A stretch of 36,384 bases of DNA, from positions 1 to 36,384 of the forward strand of contig DATBHW010000048.1 of assembly GCA_036557285.1 (NCBI GenBank), in the 5' to 3' direction. Source of the stretch: Ktedonobacterales bacterium. GTDB lineage: Bacteria > Chloroflexota > Ktedonobacteria > Ktedonobacterales > DATBGS01. The translations under genes and the position numbers were made by a program. This document shows positions 1 through 6,711 of the stretch, in pieces (the first letter of the stretch is position 1; every line of letters starts with the position of its first letter). The notes beneath the pieces were generated by a model, which saw nothing but the letters and a program-made list of their open reading frames with translations, had not been told where the DNA came from and did not search any database.

Positions 1-144
1 GTATCCCCCACTCGAGGGTTGGTGATTCACGTGTTACTCACCCGTCCGCCGCTGACGGACTCCGAAGAACCCGTCCGCGCGACTTGCATGTGTTACGCAC
101 GCCGCCAGCGTTTGTCCTGAGCCAGGATCAAACTCGCCATAAGT
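1..144 (-). rRNA. rrs: 16S ribosomal RNA, 5' end (partial, runs off left edge)
   Basis: Read on the minus strand, positions 136 down to 117 give the universal start of 16S, GAGTTTGATCCTGGCTCAG. It is followed by the conserved helix 3-6 region with AACACATGCAAGTCG and GGCGGACGGGTGAGTAAC. The mature 5' end is estimated at about 144 by analogy with E. coli, where GAGTTTGATC starts 8-9 nt in. Only the first ~140 nt are present, so the rest of the operon lies left of the window. A small perfect inverted repeat (154-159 with 163-168, GAGCTT/AAGCTC) lies just upstream in the leader and may belong to leader processing. Confidence 0.95.
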
Positions 145-335
145 GTTTATGTCGAGCTTTGCAAGCTCAAAGTTCTTGCATTTCCTCTGCGCTCATTGGA
201 AGCGAGCCAGAGGACAAGACCCGCCGAGAATCGTTTTCCCGATCTCGATCTGTGGCTTTGTTTATCGCTGTTTTTGCTTACCACTCTTCAATTGTCAAGG
301 TGCATGTTCAGCCGTTCTTTCCGACGGCGTACATA

Positions 336-364
336 AATATACCATGCCCAGGAAGCAATGTCAA
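336..364 (-). promoter_or_regulatory. rRNA operon promoter (sigma70-like)
   Basis: On the minus strand TTGACA (364-359) is separated by exactly 17 bp from TATATT (341-336), placing the start near 329 and a leader of about 185 nt before 16S. A second TTGACA (298-293) lies further down the leader but has no convincing -10. The repeat element at 406-659 begins about 40 bp upstream of this -35, in the place where UP-element sequences would be expected. Confidence 0.8.
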
Positions 365-405
365 GAGCTTAGGACTATTTAGTTCTACCACCTATCGGGG
401 GTTGC

Positions 406-659
406 CACTTGTAGCGCCGCCCCCTTCGGGAAGAGCCGCTTGCCTCGGCTATGCCTCGGCATTCTCGCTTCCGTTGGTCGCTCGCGCGTCCCTCTTGGCG
501 GCGCAACGCTGGCCTGCTGGCGCCGTGGCCTGGAGGGCGAACGCTCGCCCTGGCGCAGCGTTGGCCGCCTGGAAGGCGGCGCTACCAGTGGCGGTGGCCT
601 GGAGGGCGAGCGTTCGCCCTGGCGCAGCGGTGGCCGCCTGGAAGGCGGCGCTACAAGTA
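406..659. repeat. TIR-bounded composite repeat, copy R1
   Basis: Left end CACTTGTAGCGCCGCC (406-421) is inverted at the right end as GGCGGCGCTACAAGT (644-658). Inside is a 69-bp tandem duplication (525-593 and 594-658), each unit carrying GGCCTGGAGGGCGA, a GCG-rich palindrome and GCCGCCTGGAAGGCGGCGCTAC. A 24-bp block starting CTCGCTTCCG (464-487) recurs three times in copy R2. No coherent gene is visible: open frames exist on both strands only because the sequence is GC-rich and palindromic. It lies between the rRNA promoter and the 3' end of the mgtE-like gene. Confidence 0.8.
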
Positions 660-660
660 C

Positions 661-700
661 CATGCCTCGCTTGCCAACACCTCATTTTTGCTAGAACCGG
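661..700. repeat. Flank repeat shared with the R2 element
   Basis: A 24-bp block beginning CATGCCTCGCTTGCC (661-684) is identical to 3829-3852. After a few divergent bases both copies continue with TAGAACCG. It lies directly outside the right inverted repeat in both places, so it may be part of the element or a shared target. The third full copy at 18175-18288 lacks it. Confidence 0.7.
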
Positions 701-716
701 ACTATTTTCAGCAACA

Positions 717-2711
717 TCAGATATTGAAACGCTGCATGAGATAGAGCGCGGTGCTGAGAAAGATCGCCAGACTGATGACCGCGATGACGGGATCTAATAA
801 AGGCGCGGCGATGAAGCTGCCGCGCAGGCGCACCTGCGCCAGCACAGCGGGCAGCGCCAGCCCGCAAATGGCGGCGATCAAAAGAGTGATGCCGGTTCCC
901 AGGCCCAGCGCCAGACCCAGCAAGGGATTGCCAAAGAGCGCGCCGGAGATTACTCCGACGACGACGCTGGCGAGGAGTCCACCCAGCGTACCCAGGCGAA
1001 GCTCGCGGAAGAAGATGCGCCAGAATGCCCGCCCGCGCCTATCGCGCAGCACCCAGCCCGCGATGCCAAGCTCCTGCGCGCCGATGCCGCCGCTGGTGAA
1101 GAGCAGCAGCGGCACAAATGCGATCAGCCCGCTCGTGGCCTCGCTCGTTCCGCCCGCATGGCCGCCCAGCGAACTCTCCAGCAGCCCACGCAGCACGAAC
1201 GCCGCCAGGATGCCGATCACCAGATTGACCGCCAGCCAGCCGCTGCGATTGAGCGCGCCACGCCAGCTAAATGCCTCTTCGGGATGATCGGCGGCGCTGG
1301 TTCCGGCCAGTTCGGCGACATCCTCGGTATGCTCCTCATCCAGCACATCTATAATGTCATCTACGGTAATCAGGCCGACCAGCCGCTCATCCTCGTCAAC
1401 CACCGGCAGCCCCAACAGGTCATACTTGGCGATGATGTGCGCGACCTCTTCCTGATCGTCGTTGACATGCACATGAAACACGTCCGGGTCCATAATGGCT
1501 TCCAGCCGTGTCTCCGGGCTGCTGGTGACAAGCTGGCGCAGCGAGACGACGCCGACCAGATGGCGTTCGTCATCAACCACGTAGAGGTAATAGACCATCT
1601 CCAGTTCTCGGCCCTGCGTGCGCAGCCGTTCCAGGGTCTCGGCTGCCGTCAGGCTGGAGGGCAGACTCAGTACCTCGGTGGTCATGATGCCGCCCGCGCT
1701 CTGCTCTTCGTAGCGCAGCAGGTCACGGATGGGCTGTGATTCTTCGGTTGGCATCAGGTCGAGCAGCCGCGCCGCTGCTTGCTCGTCCAATTCGCCAAGA
1801 ATGTCGGCGGCGTTATCAGGGGCGATACGCTCCAGCAGATCGGAGGCGCGTTCAGGGTCCAGTTCGCTGACCAGAGCCGCCTGGCGTGTAGGTTCCACTT
1901 CTTCGAGGGCGTCGGCGGCGGTTTCGGTATCCAACTCCTCCAGGATCGCGCCGCCCTCGGCCACATTCAACTGCTCAAGAATGTCGGCGATGTCCGCCGG
2001 ATGCAGTTCGGCCAGCTTGGCATGACTGACGCTCAAGCGCACCGCTGGCACACTGATCGTACCCGAAGAGCGAGTATCGGCGGCGCTGTTGCCTGCGCTG
2101 GCAGCAGCGCCAGCGGGCGCCAACGCAGGCTCGGCAGCCTCAATCGGCTCAACATAGTTCCAGGTGATGGTGCGCTCTGGCAGCTTGATGGGCAGCACAC
2201 GCGAGAGCGCCACTGCGGGCGTTTCCGCGCCCAGGCGCCGCAGCAGGGCGCGCAGGCTGATGTCTGCGCCAACCAGCCGCGCGGTATCTCGAATCTGCGC
2301 CAGCTTGAGATCGTTGACCTTGACGACCCGAAAGCCCTGCGTATCCACGATCTGCTTGTCCAGCAGGTCGCGCGCCAGGCGCAGATCGCCGATGTGGCTC
2401 CCGTGTGGCAGCGGCTCAACACGGTCGGCAGGCGCGGTTAAATAAATGCGCTCGTCTTCCAGATTGGAGACGTACTCCCAGGGGATAATGATTTCTTGCC
2501 CAAAGAGCGCGGCGCCGGTACCTCCATTGCCCCTGGCGCCTGCGCTCGCTGCTGCGCCTTCACCAAACACGGCGGGCTTTACGGCCAGGGCTGTCACCCT
2601 GGGAAAGACATCATGCAGCGAGACGTACAGATCGCGCAGCGCGCCGATACGCTGATTATTGCTGTCATAGACTGTGCGACGCAGCAGATTGCTCAGGAAA
2701 ATCATCGCCAT
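717..2711 (-). CDS. Divergent MgtE-family transporter with PRC-barrel N-terminus
   Basis: The predicted 664-residue protein has, in order, a PRC-barrel-like N-terminus (about 5-80), an MgtE superhelical domain with repeated DI/LLEEL helices (about 210-320), a CBS pair (about 325-455) and about five membrane helices to the C-terminus. The family moves Mg2+ across the inner membrane, and the cytoplasmic domains sense Mg2+. The start at 2711 is chosen because AAAGG lies 6 nt upstream; an ATG at 2753 has no such site. The pore helices are unusual: the family's GGN-(A/T)-G-x-QS is replaced by GGIGAQEL, and the Asp of the TT-L-x-D motif appears as Ala with an Asp four residues earlier. Substrate is therefore uncertain, although MgtE-like fold membership is clear. 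Confidence 0.88.
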   Translation of the reverse strand: MAMIFLSNLLRRTVYDSNNQRIGALRDLYVSLHDVFPRVTALAVKPAVFGEGAAASAGARGNGGTGAALFGQEIIIPWEYVSNLEDERIYLTAPADRVEPLPHGSHIGDLRLARDLLDKQIVDTQGFRVVKVNDLKLAQIRDTARLVGADISLRALLRRLGAETPAVALSRVLPIKLPERTITWNYVEPIEAAEPALAPAGAAASAGNSAADTRSSGTISVPAVRLSVSHAKLAELHPADIADILEQLNVAEGGAILEELDTETAADALEEVEPTRQAALVSELDPERASDLLERIAPDNAADILGELDEQAAARLLDLMPTEESQPIRDLLRYEEQSAGGIMTTEVLSLPSSLTAAETLERLRTQGRELEMVYYLYVVDDERHLVGVVSLRQLVTSSPETRLEAIMDPDVFHVHVNDDQEEVAHIIAKYDLLGLPVVDEDERLVGLITVDDIIDVLDEEHTEDVAELAGTSAADHPEEAFSWRGALNRSGWLAVNLVIGILAAFVLRGLLESSLGGHAGGTSEATSGLIAFVPLLLFTSGGIGAQELGIAGWVLRDRRGRAFWRIFFRELRLGTLGGLLASVVVGVISGALFGNPLLGLALGLGTGITLLIAAICGLALPAVLAQVRLRGSFIAAPLLDPVIAVISLAIFLSTALYLMQRFNI

Positions 2712-3309
2712 CACCGCCCTTTCAAGGAATGCTCGTGGGCTGAGGCCGCCCACAGGTAGGATGGATAGATGCCAGCGCGTGGCTGGGCGGGCGGTGTGGC
2801 ACAGCGTGTCTCTGAGACGAGGGCAAAGCCAGGGGAGGAAATGAAGAGAGGACTCGGAGAGGCCGATGGACGCGATGCTACCTGGCTGCCGGTGCGCGAG
2901 GGCGGGGCGCGCGTTCCGGCTGGCGGCTTGTGAACGATGCCAGAGGCGGCGGCGCTAGATGCCCGGCGGATTCATGACCGGCAAGGACAGGCGGCATACG
3001 CTCTTCATTCCGCCGGTGGCGTCCGTGTTGAAGCGAGCTTTCAACGCTGCTGCCCCGGTCGTCACGCTTGCGACGAACCGCCGTTGTGAACCGTTAGACT
3101 GACTACTCGGACTCGGACCAGCGTCCACAGTCCTCACCTCCTTTGCGCATTTCAGCCAGCAGAAACTATACCAAACAACAGAGCGGACCAACGAGAACCG
3201 ACGTTCACCAGGGCCTCCGTCTGACATAGGGAAGACCTCCGCTTAAAGAGCCAGCTGAGACACGTTACCGGAAACAAGATGGCGCTGCAAAGCGCCCAGG
3301 CATTGCAGC
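2712..3309 (-). promoter_or_regulatory. Long (~600 nt) 5' leader of the mgtE-like gene
   Basis: From the promoter at 3316-3344 the transcript would start near 3309 and run about 598 nt to the transporter start. Its first 30 nt can fold two mutually exclusive ways: GCTGCAA (3309-3303) with TTGCAGC (3290-3284), or GGCGCT (3296-3291) with AGCGCC (3286-3281). A further hairpin GTTGAA/TTCAAC lies inside the small ORF. I could not match it to the M-box consensus. No intrinsic terminator with a T-run is obvious. Mg2+ control of such a leader would be plausible but is not shown by the sequence. Confidence 0.4.
2955..3128 (-). CDS. Small ORF in the mgtE leader (57 aa, possible leader peptide)
   Basis: A GTG at 3128 is preceded by a very strong Shine-Dalgarno AGGAGGTG (3142-3135) at 6 nt spacing. 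The frame encodes 57 residues, Ser/Arg-rich, ending in PVMNPPGI before TAG at 2955-2957. I recognise no domain. It lies in the long leader between promoter 3316-3344 and the transporter start at 2711. A Pro-Pro pair three residues before the stop is the kind of sequence at which ribosomes can pause, and Pro-rich leader peptides control mgtA in Salmonella, but that link is inference. It could also be a free-standing small protein or no gene at all. Confidence 0.45.
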   Translation of the reverse strand: MDAGPSPSSQSNGSQRRFVASVTTGAAALKARFNTDATGGMKSVCRLSLPVMNPPGI

Positions 3310-3315
3310 CTACAT

Positions 3316-3344
3316 AGTATAGCAGTATTTGGGCCAATCGGCAA
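3316..3344 (-). promoter_or_regulatory. Promoter for the mgtE leader transcript
   Basis: On the minus strand TTGCCG (3344-3339) and TATACT (3321-3316) are 17 bp apart. It points at the 57-codon ORF and the mgtE-like gene; no other minus gene lies between. The R2 repeat starts 37 bp upstream of the -35. Confidence 0.65.
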
Positions 3345-3380
3345 GGGGGGCAGGTGACGGGTTCTGCCAAAAAGCGGGGT

Positions 3381-3827
3381 CACTGGTAGCGCCGCCGTCC
3401 CGGCGGCAGGGGGCTGCGGGGCGGTGTACCTGTAGCGCCGCCTCCCTTCGGGAAGGGCTTCGCCAGAGCCGCTTGACCGCGCTGGGCGCGGCCATGCTCG
3501 CTCCCGTTGGTCGCTCGCGCGTCTCTGCCGCTTGCCTCCCCCTGCGGGGAGCGGCCCTTGCGGGAACCTGGCCTGCGGCCTGGGCTGCTTGCCTCGGCTG
3601 GGCTTCGGCACTCTCGCTCCCGTTGGTCGCTCGCGCAGCCCAGTTCCCGCATTCTCCCTCGCTGCGCTCGGTCGCGGGCCGCTGCTGTTGCCTCGGCATT
3701 CTCGCTCCCGTTGGTCGCTCGCGCGTCCCTTCCAGGCGGCCACCGCTGCGCCCTGGCGAGCGTGCGCCCTCCAGGCCAGCGGACCAGCAGGCCACCGCTG
3801 GCCGCCAAGATGGCGGCGCTACCAGTA
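3381..3827. repeat. TIR-bounded composite repeat, copy R2 (447 bp)
   Basis: Left end CACTGGTAGCGCCGCC (3381-3396) is inverted at the right end as GGCGGCGCTACCAGT (3812-3826). A second internal left-end-like GTAGCGCCGCC starts near 3432, suggesting nested insertion. A 24-bp block beginning CTCGCTCCCGTTGG occurs at 3497-3520, 3613-3636 and 3701-3724, and once (one mismatch) in R1. On the minus strand the block reads as ARATNGSE in one frame, which explains the spurious open frames here. No transposase gene is present. Confidence 0.8.
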
Positions 3828-3828
3828 A

Positions 3829-3870
3829 CATGCCTCGCTTGCCAACACCTCAGATTTGGTAGAACCGAGG
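3829..3870. repeat. Flank repeat shared with the R1 element
   Basis: Identical over 24 bp (3829-3852) with 661-684 and continuing with TAGAACCG after a short divergent stretch. It ends about 13 bp upstream of the -35 of the next gene, so the repeat unit sits directly against a promoter here. Confidence 0.7.
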
Positions 3871-3882
3871 CCCGGTTTCTGC

Positions 3883-3911
3883 TTGACAGTTCGCAGGCGT
3901 CTGGCTACACT
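3883..3911 (+). promoter_or_regulatory. Promoter for the alpha/beta hydrolase gene
   Basis: Perfect TTGACA (3883-3888), 17 bp spacer, TACACT (3906-3911). Predicted start near 3918, giving a leader of about 110 nt before the ATG at 4027. Confidence 0.75.
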
Positions 3912-4026
3912 GAAACGCATCTGAATTGATTGGCCGAGCCTGAGTCTACGCTTGCTGGAGGGCGCATCAGACGCATAGCGCCGCTGTCTCTGTCACTCTA
4001 GCAAAAGAAGGAAGCAAAAACAGCTT

Positions 4027-5097
4027 ATGCAAATGTTTCGGAGCTTCTATCGCCAGCACCAAATCTCGGTAAAGCTCGGCGGATTTCTGGGCTTTATCGT
4101 CGTGATCGCTTCTCTCTACTTCTTCGTTCTCTCCGGCTCCATCTTTGGCAATGCTGCTGCCGACGCTACCGGCCAGGGATCTCCTACTCAAATTGGCCCT
4201 GAGAACAGTCCGATTTCTACTGCGGCGTTGCCCACGCTTCCCCCGGAGCCTTCTCCCAGCCCTATTCCTCCCCTGCTCCCGCCACGCTATCACGTGACGA
4301 TGCACCCAAATCTTGCCTATGCCACGTCTGGGGCGGTGGATCGCAGGCTTGATCTCTGCGAGCCGGTTGGAGCGCCTGGCTTGCGGCCAGGGGTGATCCT
4401 GATTCACGATATTGGCACAAAGGTAGAAGACAAATCGGTGTACACCTCTCTATGCTCCTTGCTGGCGTCGCAGGGCTTTGTGGCCGCTGCCATCAATTAT
4501 CGCAAGTATCCCAATGTGTGGCCTGCCCAGCTTGAAGACGCTCAACTGTCTGTGCGCTGGCTGCGGGCCAACGCTGGCAAATACAAATTGGATCCCACTC
4601 GTCTGTGTTCATGGGGCGACTCGGCGGGCGCGCATCTCGCCGTCTTTTTGGGAGTGCTGGGAACGAGCTATCCGGGTGATGAGTCAGGGCTGCTGTCCAA
4701 TCAATCTCCCAGGGTGTCTTGCGTCGTTGATGATTTCGGCTATGTGGACCTGACAACGCTTCCCAACACGGCTTTCTGGCAGGGGGCTTTTGGCTTTATG
4801 TTTGGTCAGGATGCCGATGGCAAAAGCGTTGCCACGCCTGCTCTGCTCCATAAAGCTTCGCCGATCTTTTACGTGGACGCACAGAGCGCGCCGATGCTGC
4901 TGGTTCATGGGGCGCTCGATGTGGTCGTCTCTCCCGGCCAATCGCGCGAGTTGCAGCAGAAACTCCAGCAGGCCACTGTACCCGTTTCCTATATGAGCTA
5001 TGCGGGAGGACATGACTTCAGCGGCGTGGCCCCCCAGCAACTGAACGCGATTAAACGCCAGATCATCTCCTATCTTACTGCCCAGGAGCATCCATAG
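4027..5097 (+). CDS. Membrane-anchored alpha/beta hydrolase (esterase-like)
   Basis: A 356-residue protein. Residues 17-37 form one hydrophobic segment with positive residues before it, so it is probably an N-terminal signal anchor with the enzyme outside the membrane; a Pro/Ser-rich linker (about 60-86) follows. The catalytic domain has the nucleophile elbow W-G-D-S-A-G (Ser199), the acid in HGALD (Asp298) and the base in GGHDF (His329), a complete triad of the carboxylesterase/BD-FAE-like group. Substrate is not predictable. GAAGGAAG lies about 12 nt before the chosen ATG; an in-frame ATG at 4033 is possible. It is a single transcription unit with its own promoter, convergent with the next gene. 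Confidence 0.85.
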   Translation: MQMFRSFYRQHQISVKLGGFLGFIVVIASLYFFVLSGSIFGNAAADATGQGSPTQIGPENSPISTAALPTLPPEPSPSPIPPLLPPRYHVTMHPNLAYATSGAVDRRLDLCEPVGAPGLRPGVILIHDIGTKVEDKSVYTSLCSLLASQGFVAAAINYRKYPNVWPAQLEDAQLSVRWLRANAGKYKLDPTRLCSWGDSAGAHLAVFLGVLGTSYPGDESGLLSNQSPRVSCVVDDFGYVDLTTLPNTAFWQGAFGFMFGQDADGKSVATPALLHKASPIFYVDAQSAPMLLVHGALDVVVSPGQSRELQQKLQQATVPVSYMSYAGGHDFSGVAPQQLNAIKRQIISYLTAQEHP

Positions 5098-5139
5098 ACG
5101 GCTGAAAAACCACGCGCCTGACCATTGCTTTTACGGAGG

Positions 5140-5168
5140 GGCTTCTGCTCATCAACCGAGCAGAAGCC
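5140..5168. terminator. Hairpin between convergent genes
   Basis: An 11-bp perfect stem, GGCTTCTGCTC (5140-5150) with GAGCAGAAGCC (5158-5168), and a 7-nt loop. It sits between the convergent hydrolase and phosphotransferase genes and includes the latter's stop codon in its loop. There is no T-run on either side, so efficiency as an intrinsic terminator is uncertain. Confidence 0.5.
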
Positions 5169-6102
5169 GGATGTCCCTTGGAATCGCTTGCAGACCGTGA
5201 TGAGTAGGCAGTGTCTGCGGGCGCTTCTGCCCGGCGCGCGCCAGGGTGCGAATGGCGATGAGCAAGCTGGCAAAGGCGATATGTTGCCTATAGCCATCTG
5301 GCAAAGGGGCAATCTCTTGATAACCTTCCAGAAGCCAGGGCAGAACCAGGATGGGCAGCGTCTCTCCATCGTGCATGCTGAAGTGGCCCAAATCGTAGAA
5401 GAAATCAGCGCCTCTGATCTCGCCAAAGTCAATAATGCCTGTATAGTGTCCTGCTTCCTGGTACATATGCGTGACATCGAAGTCGCCATGCGCCAGCCAG
5501 GAATGCTGGCTAGCGAGCCAGGTATCATAATCCTTCAAGATGCGCTGAATGGTGGCAAGTGTATCCTGCTTCAGCACGTGGGCCTCTGCTAAGGCAGCGA
5601 GGTCACGCTCCAGGTATTCAGTGAGAAAGGCTCTGGAGGTAGAGTGTTCTGCTTCCAGGCGCGTGACCTTGCTCCTGCTCCTTTTGATCCAACCAAAGCC
5701 ACGTACCGGCAGGCTATTGATAACGGCCAGGTCTCGCCCTGCCGCGCGCAGGATATGGCGCTGCGCTTGCGCGTCGTTGCAGCGGGCCAGGCTCGCGCCT
5801 TTGATCTCGGTTGTTACCATCACCGAGCGCCCAAGCGCCTGGTTGCAATGCTCGAAATAAAGAACTTCGGGCACATTCACTCCGCGCTCGCGCAAGCGTT
5901 GATGTGCGTAGACCTCAGGAGCGAAACTGGCGTCCGCTTCAGGCAAGACGCGCAGATAGCAGACTTCATCGGCCCGACGGATGCGATAGACATACGTGGA
6001 GACGCCCTCTTCAACCCGTTGCACCTGGGGGCGAACTGAGCGCGAGAAGATACGCGCGGCTAGTTCCGCGATGGCGTTCACATCCGGGGCGTTGGATGGC
6101 AT
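5152..6102 (-). CDS. Aminoglycoside phosphotransferase/choline kinase-fold protein (degenerate motif)
   Basis: A 316-residue protein of the APH fold. The N-lobe lies at about 10-100 and the C-lobe holds the catalytic-loop motif LAHGDFDVTHMY (His205, Asp207) and the IDFGE metal-binding motif (Asp225). In the family the loop is HGDxxxxN, whose Asn binds Mg2+; here that position is His212. Either metal binding is altered or this is a subfamily with His there. Its start is supported by AGAGGTAGAG before the ATG. The upstream VOC gene ends 2 nt before it, so the two are almost certainly one operon. The phosphorylated substrate is unknown; antibiotic resistance should not be assumed. Confidence 0.8.
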   Translation of the reverse strand: MPSNAPDVNAIAELAARIFSRSVRPQVQRVEEGVSTYVYRIRRADEVCYLRVLPEADASFAPEVYAHQRLRERGVNVPEVLYFEHCNQALGRSVMVTTEIKGASLARCNDAQAQRHILRAAGRDLAVINSLPVRGFGWIKRSRSKVTRLEAEHSTSRAFLTEYLERDLAALAEAHVLKQDTLATIQRILKDYDTWLASQHSWLAHGDFDVTHMYQEAGHYTGIIDFGEIRGADFFYDLGHFSMHDGETLPILVLPWLLEGYQEIAPLPDGYRQHIAFASLLIAIRTLARAGQKRPQTLPTHHGLQAIPRDIRLLLG

Positions 6103-6104
6103 CT

Positions 6105-6509
6105 CTACCTCTGAGACCTACCACCTAAAGGAAATCGGTCCCAGGGATTCTCGTTGACTGTAATCCGGTACCCATCAGGGTCAGCAAAGACGAAGGTGCG
6201 CCCAAACTGACCATCATAGGGTGGTGTGAGGATGGTGGCTCCAGCCGCTTCCAATTTGGTATGCAACTCATTGACCTGATCGCAATCGATCCAGAGCGTC
6301 ACCCCCCATCCCGGCTGCGGCGCTTCATCCAGGTTCACTTTTGCTTCACTGAGAGCAAAGGGGATCGTGCTGGTATCGAAGAGGACAAAATCGGGAGCGG
6401 TGAATCGCTCATCGAGGGTCAAGCCCAATATCTCTGTGTAGAACGCGCGCGAGGTGGAGAGGTTGTGCACCTGTAAGCTGATAAAATCGGGTCCGAGCAG
6501 TTTTGCCAT
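6105..6509 (-). CDS. VOC-superfamily (glyoxalase/dioxygenase fold) protein
   Basis: A 134-residue protein with two betaalphabetabetabeta modules typical of the vicinal oxygen chelate fold. The first begins FISLQVHNLSTSRAFYTEILGL, whose SxxFYxxxLGL is the family hallmark, and the second ends in FVFADPDGYRITVNE with the usual DPDG turn and metal-ligand Glu. Length is right for a single-subunit member. AAGGA about 9 nt before the ATG supports the start. It is first in an operon with the APH-fold gene. Members range from glyoxalases to antibiotic-binding proteins; with no more specific residues recognised, function stays open. Confidence 0.83.
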   Translation of the reverse strand: MAKLLGPDFISLQVHNLSTSRAFYTEILGLTLDERFTAPDFVLFDTSTIPFALSEAKVNLDEAPQPGWGVTLWIDCDQVNELHTKLEAAGATILTPPYDGQFGRTFVFADPDGYRITVNENPWDRFPLGGRSQR

Positions 6510-6614
6510 GAGTGGTCCTTCCTTTCAAGACTGAGGAGCTGGCCCATCAGCGCCCCGTGATTTCTTTCATACTAACAGTTTACCCTGTGTGGGCGCCAAC
6601 GGTATGTCAGGAGC

Positions 6615-6643
6615 GTAACGGTTTTTTAGAGGCATGTTACAAT
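6615..6643 (+). promoter_or_regulatory. Possible zwf promoter
   Basis: A good -10 TACAAT (6638-6643) with a weak -35 GTAACG (6615-6620) at 17 bp. Start near 6650, about 60 nt before the coding start at 6712. Confidence 0.5.
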
Positions 6644-6711
6644 GGAGCCAGCGGCGCCGCCTTCCATCTGCTGATTGCTGGCCTTTGCGCTTTAGAGAGG
6701 AGACAGATTGT

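Noticed and set aside
293-298. Second rRNA promoter with TTGACA in the leader
   Set aside because: No acceptable -10 lies 15-19 bp downstream on the minus strand.
385-744. Several overlapping open frames on both strands in the R1 repeat
   Set aside because: They are products of GC-rich palindromic repeats, have no ribosome sites and encode Arg/Ala/Pro-rich text with no family.
2712-3309. M-box (ykoK) riboswitch before the mgtE-like gene
   Set aside because: The leader has AGGTGAGG-like text at the ribosome site of the small ORF, but the other conserved M-box blocks could not be found by eye. A covariance search would decide.
3243-3929. Frames of 98-177 codons in the R2 repeat with recurrent ATNGSE-like peptides
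   Set aside because: The recurring peptide is simply the translated 24-bp repeat block; the frames are on both strands and lack starts with ribosome sites.
5152-6102. Antibiotic-resistance gene call for the APH-fold protein
   Set aside because: The fold covers many metabolite kinases, the key Asn is changed, and there is no resistance context.
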